Assembly: GCA_037042915.1 (NCBI GenBank)
Contig: CM073196.1
Coordinates: forward strand, 2,542,001-2,606,000
Direction of reading: 5' to 3'
Length of the DNA: 64,000 bases
Source: Auricularia sp. M13
Taxonomy: Eukaryota > Basidiomycota > Agaricomycetes > Auriculariales > Auriculariaceae
The first letter of the stretch is position 1; every line of letters begins with the position of its first letter. Below the pieces are notes generated by a model. It was given only the letters and a program-made list of their open reading frames with translations. It was not told where the DNA came from and ran no database searches. A program made the translations under genes and the position numbers. This document shows positions 46,137-58,700 of this stretch, piece after piece.

Positions 46137-47703
46137 GGGCTGATAGGCGGACCGCGACGTTGGGGTTGCGCGAGGGCGGGCACGTACGAGCGAGGGCTTA
46201 AATCATCTCATGAATTGGTGTGCAATGATTGGCATTCAGGTGAGCGAAAGTATTGGTTCGGACAATTACCGAAGAACGCGATACAGCAGTTTGGCGCTGT
46301 GAGAGTGCATTGGTTCACGCTTTGAATTTTGAAATTTGACGCTGATCGTATGGAGGCGACTCTCCCGCTGTACCCTGGATTCAAACGATCCTGCGCAAGC
46401 GATCAATCCCACGGCTGCGCTGATCCCTGCATGCGGAAGGCACGGTCTCGCACGCGTTACTATGACTTCTCACTTTTTATTTTCGTGGGAAAGGTTCGAT
46501 GGTCAGCTATATTTCATGTTCTCATCTGCGTCCCTCTCATTGTCCGTTCTACGTGGAACCGTGCAGGATGTCAACAACTACAAATGACAGACTGATTCGT
46601 GCCGCTGTGCACCTCTCTAGTAGGGAAGAGCCCAGTTGAAGCTCGCGCTGAAGACGCACGAGGGGCAGCGTGCCGGGAAGTCAGCCCACACTTGCCATGC
46701 TGCACCAGAAGACATCTCGTTGTTCGTCAGTGGCGGCTGCCAAATATACGCAATAAATCGTACCTGGGAACAGAATGCGCATCTACACGCGAGGGTGGGT
46801 GTCTGCCCGCAGATTATTGATACGCATTTGATGTAGCAGGTTGGCGACGACGAGAAGGGCGCTGAGTGCTGCGGGGCATTAGCAGAGGCTTCATTGAAAC
46901 AGGTTAAAGCATACACCGCAGCAGCGCGAATCGGACATAACAACTAGGGTGGGTGAGCAAGTAGGGAGCGCTGAGGTACGTGAGACGCACAGCAGCAACC
47001 TGCACATCGGTGTGCACGAGGGGATTTGGAGGCGATCGTGAAACTCCGGCTCATATAACAAGGTAGTCGAATCCCTGATCTGGGAGATTGCCAGTGCGCT
47101 TACTGCAAATGACATTGTTTGCGCATATGTTTGGGGCGCATCAGAGCCGCACTATCGCAAGGGGGTCACTTTCAGCGACATGAAAATATTTGCGGACGGA
47201 TTATACGCACTGGTGATCGAGCTGTAGTGACACGGGAACAAAGCGGATCTTACCATGGAGACAAGTTCCGACGGTGTGACTCGGATGTCTCAAGCTCATT
47301 GAGCCGTACGTTGCCATCCATAGTCCCACATTGGGCTGCGGAATTCACAGCCAGTCAGGGTCTATACATAATCCGGTGGTGGAGGCATTGTCATTGGCAA
47401 CTCTGGAGCCACGCGGGTGGGAGGTAGCAGCGGTGTCGTGAACACCAATTTGCCTGGTCCAGCAGGTTTGAAGCAGGAACGTTGGTCAACGCAGTAGACG
47501 GCGCGACATGCGAATGGGAGCGGATGTCACACATTTCTACTGCGTGGAGCAAACACATCCCTGCTTCGAACATGATAGGCACACCACACAAGAACTGTTT
47601 CAGATAGTTTGCTTAATCTGGGTAAGGCGCCCATTGATATACCCATTGTTAATGAATAAATGAGCAGATAGGCGCTGGAAGACGCGGGGACCTTGCTGGA
47701 AGT
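46137..47703. other. Gene-poor stretch, nothing supported
   Basis: About 1.6 kb. Short open stretches occur on both strands, but none has a conserved motif, a coherent splice pattern or a repeat structure. Confidence 0.5.
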
Positions 47704-47802
47704 GTGGATGGACCGTGTGAGCGAAGCAGGAGAGCTTCGGCTATCACCCGTGTCTGTGCCAGGCTCACTTGCACTTTGGTGTTGTGCATCCTCCTCCTCA
47801 CG

Positions 47803-48463
47803 ATGACATCCCAGACGTTCCCCGGCATGGCCTTTGCCTTCGATCTCGCACCGTTCGAAGTTATACCAGCTCCCATTGCAACGCTGCTCAAGTTGTCTCC
47901 GGACGGTATCCCTGTCGCTTACACGGACGCTGGGCTCCTCGCAGCAATACGCGCGCATGAGGCTTCTAAGCAGCACTCGGATATTAGTGATCCCGGCCAG
48001 AGTTGCACTACCGATCCTGTACACCCGAGCCAGCAGTCGGTATCCAGTAGTGCGGACGCGGTTACATCACTTCCACGTCCTTCTTCCTCACCCGCACACC
48101 CTGCGAACGACGTTTGGGACCACATCGCCCCATCGGAGGCGAGTCTCAGCCAGCAGGGTCTTTCCTCACTTGCGTGTGAGTTCTGTGGTGCATGTGGTTC
48201 TCACCCCAGGCGGTGACGGATTATACTAGAGCGCGTCCACTCTTCAGGGTTTTCTAGGGCATCTCGGAGGTTGTGGATGCTTGTATTGTTGGCTTCACGA
48301 TGGGTTCGCGCGATGCTTGCCTGCGGAAAACGATGTGCACGGTCGGTGCGGGTACGCGGCCAGAGTTCTCGTCTGGCGAGCATGGCGAAATGTGTGTAAT
48401 CGACGAGTTGCTGTGCCTCAAGTTGAATAGAAAACAATTCTGGACCCGCGCCAAATGGCGTTG
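47803..48463 (+). CDS. Possible orphan protein, two exons
   Basis: A continuous frame begins MTSQTFPGMAFAFDLAPFEV and continues VIPAPIATLLKLSPDGIPVA, YTDAGLLAAIRAHEASKQHS, then a Ser/Pro-rich segment to about 48176. A donor GTGAGT follows SSLACE-coding sequence at 48177, and an acceptor TTTTCTAG at 48259 precedes a second open stretch with GISEVVDACIVGFTMGSRDA, ending QFWTRAKWR. The two frames do not join in a unique phase, so the structure is tentative. No family recognised. Confidence 0.35.
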
Positions 48464-49896
48464 ATTTGCACTAGGCTATGACCATAATGAAGGGATAACG
48501 AATTGTCCGAAGTGGGGTATGGCCCGCGAACCAATCACCGGCACAGTCAAAGTTTAATCCACCCCAACCCTCATAAAGACCGGCTGTCGACTGAGGTCGT
48601 TGTAAATCCCCATCTCTGCTAACGCAACAACCGTTCTCAGCATTATCCACTTAGATGTGCCAACGTGTGCGTCATGTTGAGAAGGCGGGCTGTCTTCTCC
48701 GCTGGAGAACAGGGAAGGACGTGTTGGTGCGTTGCAATAGCGGAGATTGTTCGACCGTTGAAAATAAAAGCAGCTGGACTGTGGGCGCTCGAATTGCGCA
48801 TGGAGTCTGACGCACGACCAGAGCGCGCATCGTTGCTTCTCCACATGCGAGCAGAGCCTCTCGCAGACCATCGAACGGGTCGTTAAGGTTTATCGTAAAG
48901 CCTGCCGCACCTGCCGACGCAACGGACGGACAATCCACCCGCCACCATTGCTACGTGAGGACGAATGGAGTGAAACACAGGATAGTCATGTCCGGAACCG
49001 GTGTTTGTCGCTGTAAGGGGAGCAGGAATTCACATAAGGCATCTGCGAGGTGATTTCACTGTGGGTGCGTACGCAGAATACAAAAACGAGCCGTTGCATC
49101 CTCACTGCGAGAAAATCGGACGCCATATGAATAAGACACCACCGCAGGAGTGGGCCGAACTTACGAAAAAGCACGGCTTGGAAGTTCGTCACTGCATTCT
49201 CTGTGGTAGCAAGCCGGTCGCTGCCCTTCCCCTGTGTTGACTTTTCGATTCTGCGTATATGCACACTCGCCTGCGAGCGGTCGTGGGAGGATTCGGTTGT
49301 TATGTGCTATCTCCGAAAAACCACGCATTGAGGCCGCGGTTCCGCCGTCTGACCGCTGCCAAGTACCAACTCACGTCCAATGAATAAACCGTACTCAAAC
49401 CGCGGTTTTATGGTATTCTAATCGAGGGTCAGGTGCACCTTTGTGGCTTTGTCTCCATTTACGGTTCGGTTCCGGCGGCGGAGGGGTTTTCAAGGTCCGC
49501 TCCATTCGTTGTCTTTACGCGCTACTTGTCTGTCAGGCGTCAACCTCTCTTATCGTCTGCTTTAGAACCCGCGACACCCTCTTCGTTATAGACAGCGATT
49601 TGAGCAGTTTCTGAATTGTAGACCCGCTTGATCACTGCTCTGTGCGTTCGAGCGTCTATTCGGTTTCGAATACCGCGTCCAGTAACCGACATGGTGCGCA
49701 CTCGTCCGTCCTCGAGAGCCTCGAGCGCTGATGCTGTCAGGCGAAGAATCATACCAACGGTGGTCCAGACGATAGACACGTGCATAACCTGCGCGTTGCA
49801 TACACAAAATCGGTGTCTGTCACAAGGGCGGAGATTCAACAGTGAATCGAATATTACACTTCCATTCGCTTAGCACTGATCCATTTTTATTGCGTA
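48464..49896. other. Gene-poor stretch with one exon-like fragment
   Basis: The only protein-like piece is 49001-49240 (plus): GDFTVGAYAEYKNEPLHPHC, then EKIGRHMNKTPPQEW and VRHCILCGSKPV, with a C-x2-C pair at its end. No start or splice sites could be tied to it. The rest shows nothing. Confidence 0.4.
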
Positions 49897-52800
49897 GTGC
49901 TCGAGAAAGCATGTCTCGGTCGGCTACGGGTCACATCGCTGGAGGCCGGGCTGCACTCTCACCTTCGATATGCTGGTCGAGATCAACCGCGTCCGTCTCA
50001 TGGCTGGCTTGTCGCCTCTTTCCACGCGGATGGTCTCACTGTCACTGACAGTGAGCAGGACGATTTCACATTGCTCGCATTTCTCCACATGGAGAAAATG
50101 GTCCATTTCTCGAGATCTATTACCGTTGCTGATTCTAAGCTGGTGGATCTCCCTCTGACGTTACGTCTTTCTCGGAGGCAGTCGCTCCTGGCTCATCGAG
50201 ACAAATATGTCAGTGATTTCGACGCCAATGCTGCTGAGTGGCAGGATCCGACGGCGGCCGCAATTATTCGAATCTGTCCGGGAATCCCGTCATCTGCAGC
50301 GATTCTTCCGTGTCTTCGAAGATCGTTTTCTCGTCATCTCGAACACGCCCTTTGTGCCCAGGCTTCCGCCGAGCAGAAAGGCTCGAGCTCCCATTTATCT
50401 CGATGGGCGTCGCGGCTATTTCGAACATTCGCTCTATCCTCAGCTGCATCAGCCCGGTCTCTGGCATCACGCATTTATCCCTGCGCTGAACGCGAGGCAT
50501 TCCGATCTCGAGTCTGACTTTGCTTGGTATGACCCAGATTTCGATCGCCACTTTGTCTCTGTGGCTTCAACCGATCGTGAATTGTACCGTGTTGGCGACA
50601 AACTGCGCATGAACATAGTCGATGCACGGGTCTGGGCTCTTCGAGACTTCGGCTACCCTTCCCCGAGCAATGGGATACCCCGTACCTGGCCCGAGAGTCC
50701 GTTCACCATGCGACGACACACCTGTGCAATCACATCCTGACTCGGGCTGAGATTGTGCGAACTTTGGTTGAGCTGCAAAGATCTATTCTGGAGCTCCGCG
50801 GGTGGTCTGAGTACAACGCCGCGCAACGCCGTCAACAGAAGCTCGCAACAAAACTGGGCTGCGATTGGCTGCATGTCCTAGTTCCAGCCGCGCAGGGCTT
50901 CGTCAACCCGGCATTCCGTGGTGTCTTTGTTGCGGATTCGGAGACATGCAAAATATACGGTCATTTCGGTGTCCCGACCTGGTGGATTCGTCTTTTCTCA
51001 GAAGATCTCTTGCGCGAGGTTAGGAGCCGTGGCTATTCAGAAGTCGGCAACCATGATGCCGAGATCCCTCCCGATCTCAGACGCGCGGAGGAGGTCGATG
51101 CGCAAGCTGACGGTTACCGTAACTCCATCCTACCTCCGCCAGAATTCTCGTTCGGCGAGGATGATGAGACGGCTGTATCTCACCCGGCGTTGCCGGTGGG
51201 CGAAGGCAAGTCGTTCAAGTTCTCAGTCCAGTCTCGACCGTTGATGTAAGGTGTTATACAGGCGAAATAACTGCAGCCGGCGAGGGCGAAAGAGTTCATG
51301 GCACTTCGGTCAAACGGGATGGTAAAGTAGAGCTGTCAGTTTGTCACGTGATCACTCATGCAACGCACGCAGCGCGCGTTGCCAATCTAAACTCCGACGG
51401 CGTCGTGTCCGGGAAACGGCCACGGTTATACGGCAAGAACCACGCGTATCGCAGCAACAGGCCTGTTAAGCCTGTCTTGGCCGCGGTCACTTGGTTTCCC
51501 CGGCGCGCTCACTGGGATTACGAGGACGGCAGTCGAATTTTGCCAGACGTAACGGATGAACGTGCCGACGCCTTGTTCCACGCTGTGGATTGTCCAATTC
51601 CTCGCAATCTCCTTCAGCAGAAGCGTCCGCATAGGGTTCCGATCGCGAGCTTCTTCGCAAACGCAGACACGGCGAATCTGCCGTATATCCTTCATGTGTG
51701 GCTTACCATTCGGCCATACTATCTTCGGCTACTGGCTACCTCGTCTCTCTGGTGCACACGTGGCTTTGACAGCACCACCTGGCGAGCCATATTGAAAAGC
51801 CGCATCTCAAACGAGGCCGCTGAGGGCATGTTGCGCGATCTCGGAATGCTTAGCAATTCCGAACCTCAGGCGCCCGTTTCATCCCCTCCCGATGCTGCTG
51901 AGCAATCCATTCCAGATAATGAAGTTTGCGTTGGCACCGCCTTGGAGGCTGGCGATCCTTTCGTCGACGTTTTTGGACGGTACCCCGCGCCGTCGACAGA
52001 TGCTGAGACAGCCAGGATCGCATGTTTTGCATGTGATTATCTGGAGTCATGTGTTGACGGCGAGCGCCCCTGTCGCTCAGAATCCGGCCGTCCTGCTGTA
52101 GAGCCGGCGGACTGGCATACCGTCCGCAGCGGTACTTTCGCGAGGTCCGCGAGGGAGTCATGGAGGAATGTGCTCCGTTCGCGCATGGGAACTTTGGCAG
52201 TGACTGCGCTGTGTGGTACGATTACGACAAGTCTCGGATTTTGATGTTTCGTGTCTGGAGTCACTGCGACGTGCATGAAGATGTCACGCACGGAGAGTAC
52301 CTCCTCAGACCACTCGAATTTCGCTCTATTGCAGGCGCATGGTGTCAACCATCGCGTCGGATATGGCCACGGGAACCGTGAGTGATAAGCAGCATTAAGT
52401 CCGCCGACAACTCACAGTTCACATGATAGGGAACGTACCCTGACAGTACCAGAGCAAGCGTGCTCGTTCGCGTATCCAACCGATAAGGCACAGGTTGAGC
52501 CCGTGGATCTGACCTCACGCGAAGGCGCGCAGCCGTCTGGGAATAGCAGGTGTTCCGTTTTCCGGGAATTCATTTACGAACCGGACAACACCTGGATTTC
52601 AACGGGCAGCGATTGCCGCGGTTCATTCCCGGTCCAAGCGCCGGTGCCTGGCTCAGCGATCTGTGGCTATCTTACGTCGTGTGGGAGTTGACTGAACTCG
52701 AGTTCAGAAATGAACTCTTCGCATTGGATGAACTGCTCAGGGCGCTGTATCCATCACTCCGCGAATTGCACGCCATCCCGCCTCTGGAACGCCGATCTCA

Positions 52801-53110
52801 GCTGCTTGCTTGCTGGGGTGGCGGTGACTTGAAACCGTGCGAAGACGGTCCCACGCCGCTTGCCGGCGACGGCACACAGGAGGACGTGTTTGGATGCCTA
52901 ATGGCTCTGTTCGCATTCATGTCCGTCTGGCCTCGCTCTCATTTGTTTCTCTCGGTCCCGGAGGGTGGATGGAGGTTGGAATCCATGGACGAGTTAGGAG
53001 TTGTTGTTTGGAAGTTTTACGCTCAAACATATTTTGATTACCGACGCCAGTATGCCCCGCTCCCGTTCCTGCGACCTGCAACGCCTTGGCATAGAGCCAG
53101 TCTGCGCTAG
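49897..53110 (+). pseudogene. Large polypore-type orphan gene, frame broken at about six to seven places
   Basis: Consecutive frames read as one long protein: LVASFHADGLTVTDSEQDDF, QLFESVRESRHLQRFFRVFE, NTPFVPRLPPSRKARAPIYL, GDKLRMNIVDARVWALRDFG, WSEYNAAQRRQQKLATKLGC, VLVPAAQGFVNPAFRGVFVA, SGKRPRLYGKNHAYRSNRPV, DERADALFHAVDCPIPRNLL, AWCQPSRRIWPREP, then after intron GTGAGTGATAAG...GATAG (about 52379-52430) QACSFAYPTDKAQVEPVDLT, DLWLSYVVWELTELEFRNEL and DVFGCLMALFAFMSVWPRSH, ending at 53110. Frame changes of one base lie near 50250, 50698, 51248, 52145 and 52625, plus one or two at the 5' end. The family is familiar from polypores as long single-copy-looking orphan proteins; function unknown. 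Either a decaying gene or consensus errors. Confidence 0.6.
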
Positions 53111-53352
53111 CCACCTGTACTGTATGACTCGACAAAAATGTGACAATGCAAACATAACAATGCGAATCTGCGTAGCAGAGAATCAGGGCAACTCCGCGCC
53201 CGGAACGTCGAGTCAGCCTGAGTCAACGGTGCGCCGTGGGAGGGCTACAGCTCCAGAACCTGTGATGCCCTGGTGCCGCGCTGCGCATGCGATTTCTTCA
53301 GGTTCAAAAGCCGTCAGGGAGCAACGCGGGTTCAGCCTGTTCGTTTGCCACG

Positions 53353-54611
53353 ATGCGCCGCCGTCGGACTCCCGTCATGCCATACGACATTCAATGTCTC
53401 CTCCTCGCTTATCTCCCGACGCCGAGCCTCCAGCGGTTTGCAAGGACGCACCGCGAACTGTATCGGCATTTCAAGGCTACTGAACACCACCTCTACAGCG
53501 TTCCCGCCATAATCTCGCCCTTCTTCGAGGACGTGGGCGGCTTCCGAGAGATGCAGAGGCACACGGGGTTGCTTGTGTCCGGATCCCAGGCGCTTCAGTT
53601 TTTCGCGCGCGTTCGGTATGCAGGGTCTGACATGGACCTCTGTGTTTCGCAGTACTTCGCCGTGAGAGCTCTGCAGTGGATCATGGATCATGGGTACCAG
53701 CTGCTCGATCTGCGGCCGCAAAACAGTCTCGACAATGCTTTCACGGCACCGGGCCTTCGAGACATGGCCATGCGACACGCGTACAACATGCGCTTCGGTC
53801 AGTTGGTCTTTCGTCTTGTTGGCGTCGATCCACCTAGGCGGCGCGTCGATCTCCTCGTGTCGAGTGGCTGCGCCCTCTCGTCGGTGCTCGACTTTCATTC
53901 AAGTGCGTCACGCGTTGTTTGTACGACTTCCCGTGGCTAACGACGTCCCATAGCGGCTGTTATGAACTTCATCGCGGCAGACTGCGCGATCTCGCTTTTC
54001 CCGCACGCAACGTTTATCCAACGCCTCTCACTCGTTCTGCGTAGCGATGATGAACATCGCACGAAGAAATGCGTCGACAAGTACGTTCAGAGAGGATTCA
54101 CTCCGGTGTATTCGTCGCAGGCGTCGTTCGCGTTTGCACCTGGTCATGGGTGGATCCGTGACTTCACGAGCGACGCAGGTCCACAGCTCGCACGCGGCAC
54201 GCGGCGCAATACCGCCATTCGGGCCCGTACGTGCTGGATCGTCAGGCTACCTGACCCGCCGGCAAAACTGGAGCCACGGACGGTATCGATGTCTTCCGTG
54301 CTCTACGGTCAGCCTTGGCGCATGTCACCTGGTGGCGGTCTAGAGTACTGGCGTCGAAATGGATGGAAGCTTGTGGAGACCAGTGAAGGATGTAAGATTT
54401 CCATTGAGGCAATGATCTGCAGCGGAGGAGCCGAGTACAGCGTCCCCCGAGTTTCACACATTTGCGATGAACCGGTGGGGGAATTCAACCTCTTAGAGAT
54501 TTCGGGTTTCGGAAATCAGTGAGTCCCTCTGTCGACGCATCGTTAAGGTACTGATATCGTCGCTGCAGCTATGATGAGTGGCAGCAACAGTTCATGCTTC
54601 TGAATGTTTGA
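53353..54611 (+). CDS. F-box-like / nucleotidyltransferase-fold orphan protein, 385 aa
   Basis: Three exons (53353-53902, 53954-54518, 54569-54611) total 1,158 nt and join in frame. After MRRRRTPVMPYDIQCLLLAY an F-box-like helix pair is seen (MPYDIQCLLLAYLPTPSLQR, FARTHRELYRHF). Then RHTGLLVSGSQALQFFARVR and YAGSDMDLCVS give a G-S spaced from D-x-D, as in nucleotidyltransferase-fold proteins; both acidic residues of the pair are present. Later blocks are MNFIAADCAISLFPHATFIQ, RLSLVLRSDDEHRTKKCVDK, YVQRGFTPVYSS and PGGGLEYWRRNGWKLVETSE. The ending is YDEWQQQFMLLNV. An ATG at 53377 (MPYDIQ) is an alternative start. Enzyme activity is only a suggestion from motif spacing. A decayed partial copy lies 0.4-1.2 kb downstream. 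Confidence 0.75.
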
Positions 54612-55019
54612 TTTTTGAGCGTCTTCCCTGGCGCCACGGCCGATGTACACTGTAAGATTTAATTAGTTGCGATAGTTCAGGGGTGCCCCGCGGAAGCTCG
54701 CTCTATTGTAATCAACCATTTTAATCGCGACTGTGGGCAGAAATATGAGGGACGCAATTGATTGCAAGCTTCCGCATTCCAACCTTGGGCTTGACAGACC
54801 TCGTGCTGCGGTATCGGTGACTTTGTGAGCAGCCAAGATGCCTGGGTTGCGAACATGTGCGATTTGCGACTTGCCGTATTTGGACGCTTCCATCTACACT
54901 TCCCGATTTGGTATGAATCCGCAGCGCCACATACACTCGCGGAAATTGATATGCATGTGTCAAGCAGCTGTATGTACACTTTCCCACGGGAACCGCGAGT
55001 CATACGTTGCACAGTGTCC
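54612..55019. other. Spacer between the gene and its decayed copy
   Basis: About 400 bp. A short frame at 54838 (MPGLRTCAICDLPYLDASIY) carries a C-x2-C pair; no gene can be supported. Confidence 0.45.
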
Positions 55020-55780
55020 GCCGATGACTCATACACAGTTCACGTGACACGGGGTATATCTCGACGGTGCCTGCACGGTCGCTTACAAGGCTGTGAATGA
55101 GCCTGCGGACCTGGTCCCACGCGATGGTGTGCAGCCGTCATTGTATAGCGCGCATTGTGTTTTCCGGCGGTCGGTTCCTGACACAGCGCTCGGTGGGCCC
55201 TCCCGCGGTGACATGAGAGCATAGTCGGGATGACTCACTGATGCTGGGTCAAGGCACTTCATCTGAAATTTCGCGGTGTGAGAGACTTTGAAATGGTACA
55301 ATGCCATTTGAGTCCGCGCCTGTTCGATCTTCGAGCTCCCCCCCCACCCCCAATTCGCCGTTGCGGGCGAATTCATTGCTAGCAGCATGGTATTCGGATT
55401 GCGAACATGCAAGGCCTCCTGGTGGTGGCTTGAAGTACTGGTATCGAAACGGGTGAGAGATGACGGAAAGCGACGTTGGATGTGAAATCCGCGCTTTCCC
55501 CTTGACCTGTGGCCGATGAACGGAGCATTGTATCCAGCGCGCGTTTGAGTCGTTCGTGACGAACAAGTTGTTGGAAACAGGCTTCCACCACATCTCTGGC
55601 CAGGGACATTGGTACGCCTTTCCATCACGTGATGTGTTACCCTTCCCACACGTGACGTGTTGCTGACACGTTAACGCGGTCGCTACAGCTATCCCGGATG
55701 ATAGCGAGTGTTTATGCTAGTGGATGTAGAACGCTCCAACAGAACAGTTGTTATACGGTGTATCATTTAATTAGTGATTA
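55020..55780 (+). pseudogene. Decayed tandem copy of the 52.4-54.7 kb block
   Basis: Two stretches align by eye with the intact block on the same strand and in the same order. First, 55093-55170 (GAGCCTGCGGACCTGGTCCC...GTGCAGCCGTC...TTTTCCGG) matches 52497-52570 in the large orphan gene. Second, 55408-55490 (CCTGGTGGTGGCTTGAAGTA...CGAAACGGG...GGATGTGAAAT) matches 54327-54400 in the nucleotidyltransferase-like gene, and 55665-55700 (GTTAACG...CGGTCGCTACAGCTAT) matches its last intron and exon at 54541-54575. The shared 3' flank (TTTAATTAGT) follows both. The middle of the block, about 2 kb, is missing. The remains are far below coding quality, so this is an old copy. Confidence 0.65.
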
Positions 55781-58700
55781 GTCGCGATGAGTTGTAGCTG
55801 GAGGTCAGAGCGAGTATTGTAGATTGTAATCAAGAACTTCGAGCGTGAGTCCCGGATAGCACACTGGAAGTTCCATAGGAGTTCGAGCTTTTCCCGCGTC
55901 CCGTGATCGAGCCAGTAGCTGCGAGCTGCTCAGTGTTTCGCGCGTCGCGTCTCAGGTGCATTTCGGCACTTCTGCATTTGGACGCACATCGTACCCTATC
56001 CCGATTCGGTGTGATTCTGCTGGTCTCGCCCGCATTCGTACTCTGCGATTCGCCTTGCTCGACGGCAGCAGCTATTTCAACTGTCTGAGATGCATCTTGT
56101 GACACACATCGATAATCTCGCAGTTTTAGCGGTAGGCGAGACGAGAAAGGTTTGGGAGGCCCTGACACCCGCGCATGGCACGCGTGAGGTTTATCTAATT
56201 TTTGATTCGAGTGTCGCAAGCAGGGCGGCGGCATAATATTGCAGTTTTTGGTCAAACATGCTTAAAAGTATCGACTATGTGTATTCCCGTGGTCAGTCAT
56301 GCATATATCCCCTGTTTTCACTTTTTCTCGTCTGTTGCATGTGCGGCTGACAGCATTGCATCCCTCGTCGCTCATCGGCTCTGGATCCGGTGGCTGGCTT
56401 GACATTGTGAAATCCGCGCGTCTTGCAACTTGTAATGCATCGCGCTGTTGAACCACTCCATGCCAGCGGTCCCCCGCAGTGCTGTACAGTCACTTACAAG
56501 CATTATACAGCAGCCGTCGTGTGCGCTCGTCGCGCCAAAAAAACAAAAAAATGATGGGTATACTAGCGACATTCGAGCTGCAGTGTTGGACGGTTCGCTG
56601 CACCGCTGGAAACAATGTCCGGTGTTACATCTCCGGTGGGCTACAGACTAGCCAAGGTACATAATGCAGGTGGATCGGTAAGTTCCATCAGTTCCCCCTC
56701 TTCCTTACTCTCGCTACTCGCGTTTCGCAATGCGCCTCGCGCCGAACTATTGTGTCTGCAACTTTGTCAGTGGCATTGGGCGACGATGTGAACCACATCG
56801 GCGCTGCCAGCTCATGGTCGCAGAAGGGGATTTGTCGGTAGGTTGCCTCCGAGCATGTCGCGTTCTGCCACGCATTTTCTCATGAGAGTGGTAGAATCGC
56901 GCAAGCATTCAGTTCATATCTGCATTGGAGTATGCCAGCGACCTCTACCATGTCCCGGTTTGGACTGCCGTCAACGACGCCCCGACCGTGGGATCAATGT
57001 TGCTGCGATGCCTGGCTGTCGCCTACTCTCTATGCGGCACTCGTGTGTTCGTTGCGACGTGGAGGTGCGAGGTTCTCGCGATCCTGGTGAGTTGGTCGGC
57101 ATGACTCCACGTTGCGTATCTGACACCCCATTCGCTAGAATATTGCAAAAATCGCGCTTGAGGATTCAACGGTTCCGTTCTTTCGGCGTGTAATCCGGCG
57201 CCTTCAGGTCATGTTCATTCGTCGTTTTTTCCCGTACATCCAACAGGACGACGAGGAGCTCTATCTGTCCGGCGTCAAGTGGATGTGAATTCGTACACTG
57301 TTGCTGGCACCTGATGCGGGTGTATCCTTCAAATGTCACTAGTCCGGTAAATCATCATGGCTTGACTCAGGCGCGAGAAGAAGCATTGTGATATATGGAG
57401 TGTCATCGGCTGCAACACTTCGTTTTGGTTGGCGAGATTACACCTTCGTTCTCATACGATCCATTGTTATTTCATCATTCGCGACGTTTGTTCCGCCTTT
57501 GGTTGCCACGCTATAAATCTGGGCTAGCGAGCTATGCTTGTACACGTCGAGGTTCCTAGAGCTCTCATTATGCAGACCCCGCTGCCTAACCACCTATGGC
57601 ATCCTGCGTGCAGTCATTGGAGTTCAGGGACCCGGGCTATCAGCATGCGAGCCGAATGCACATTCTAACACTGCTCACATCACAAACATATTGAAGCTAG
57701 CGTCCTCGTGGTCACAGGCGCTTACTGCCAGCCGGCGCAGCAAGGTGGCGCTATTCATTGATATGCGGAGAGTTCATAGTCGAGGACGCATCAGAAACGG
57801 AGCAACAGTCAGATCTGGATTGCATCGCTTAGGGAGGTTGTTCGCGTGAGCTCTCGGCGCATCAATGAATTGCCTACTGCGCTATGCGTGCTGTCAGTAG
57901 AACGGCTGTTACTGCAGGGACACGGTGTGAGCGGTGGTGTTCGAGGGCGTTCGAGGAAAGGTGCGCGGCGTGAAGATCGGAACGGTTCACGCCACGCGCA
58001 GGTTATAACAATTTCCCCAACGCCATATGCTGCCATTCCTGACGATCGACGGCGTGCTGCTCAGGTCAGGACGTGTGCTAATCACACACGCATGGGGCAC
58101 CACTGATTCGCGCTGTTTGCGCCCCAGGGACTCTGGTTTCATCCCACATTGGACGCACCCAAACATTTGTCATTGCGTGCGGTATCTCTGCTATCACGAA
58201 ATCGGGCCACTCATTGGCGGGGCTCAGGCCCTGCAGCTTTATATTCAATGCAACAGATCAGATCCTGTCACGTTGGCTGGTGTATCCCTGCAGCTTGCCA
58301 TGTGTTCAAATGTCTTGTGAGACGTCCCTCTCATCCGCTGCAAAGTTCACAACCGCTGATCTCCATTTCCTCAGCGATCGGACGATTTCAGCTGACTGCC
58401 AGGTACAGTTGGTTGTGTTCGCCGTCGCAGATCATTCACACACGACCTCTCAGCATTATGAAGACAGCGATTCTCGTAAATACGATTGTGGCAAAAGCAC
58501 GTGCTGGGCCAGTCTCTTGTACGAAGGTCCTACCGTACAGCGCAGCTGGAAGGTGCGTCGTGTGTGAACGCTTTATCGGCTTTCCGACGATCTCTGATTT
58601 TGCCTCCTGTCTCTCCCAGGAACTACCGCCGAGATACATCAACGAGGGAGAGATAAGGAATGGCCTGTGCATGTTTTGTTCGTTTGTGCGCTCCCGGCGA

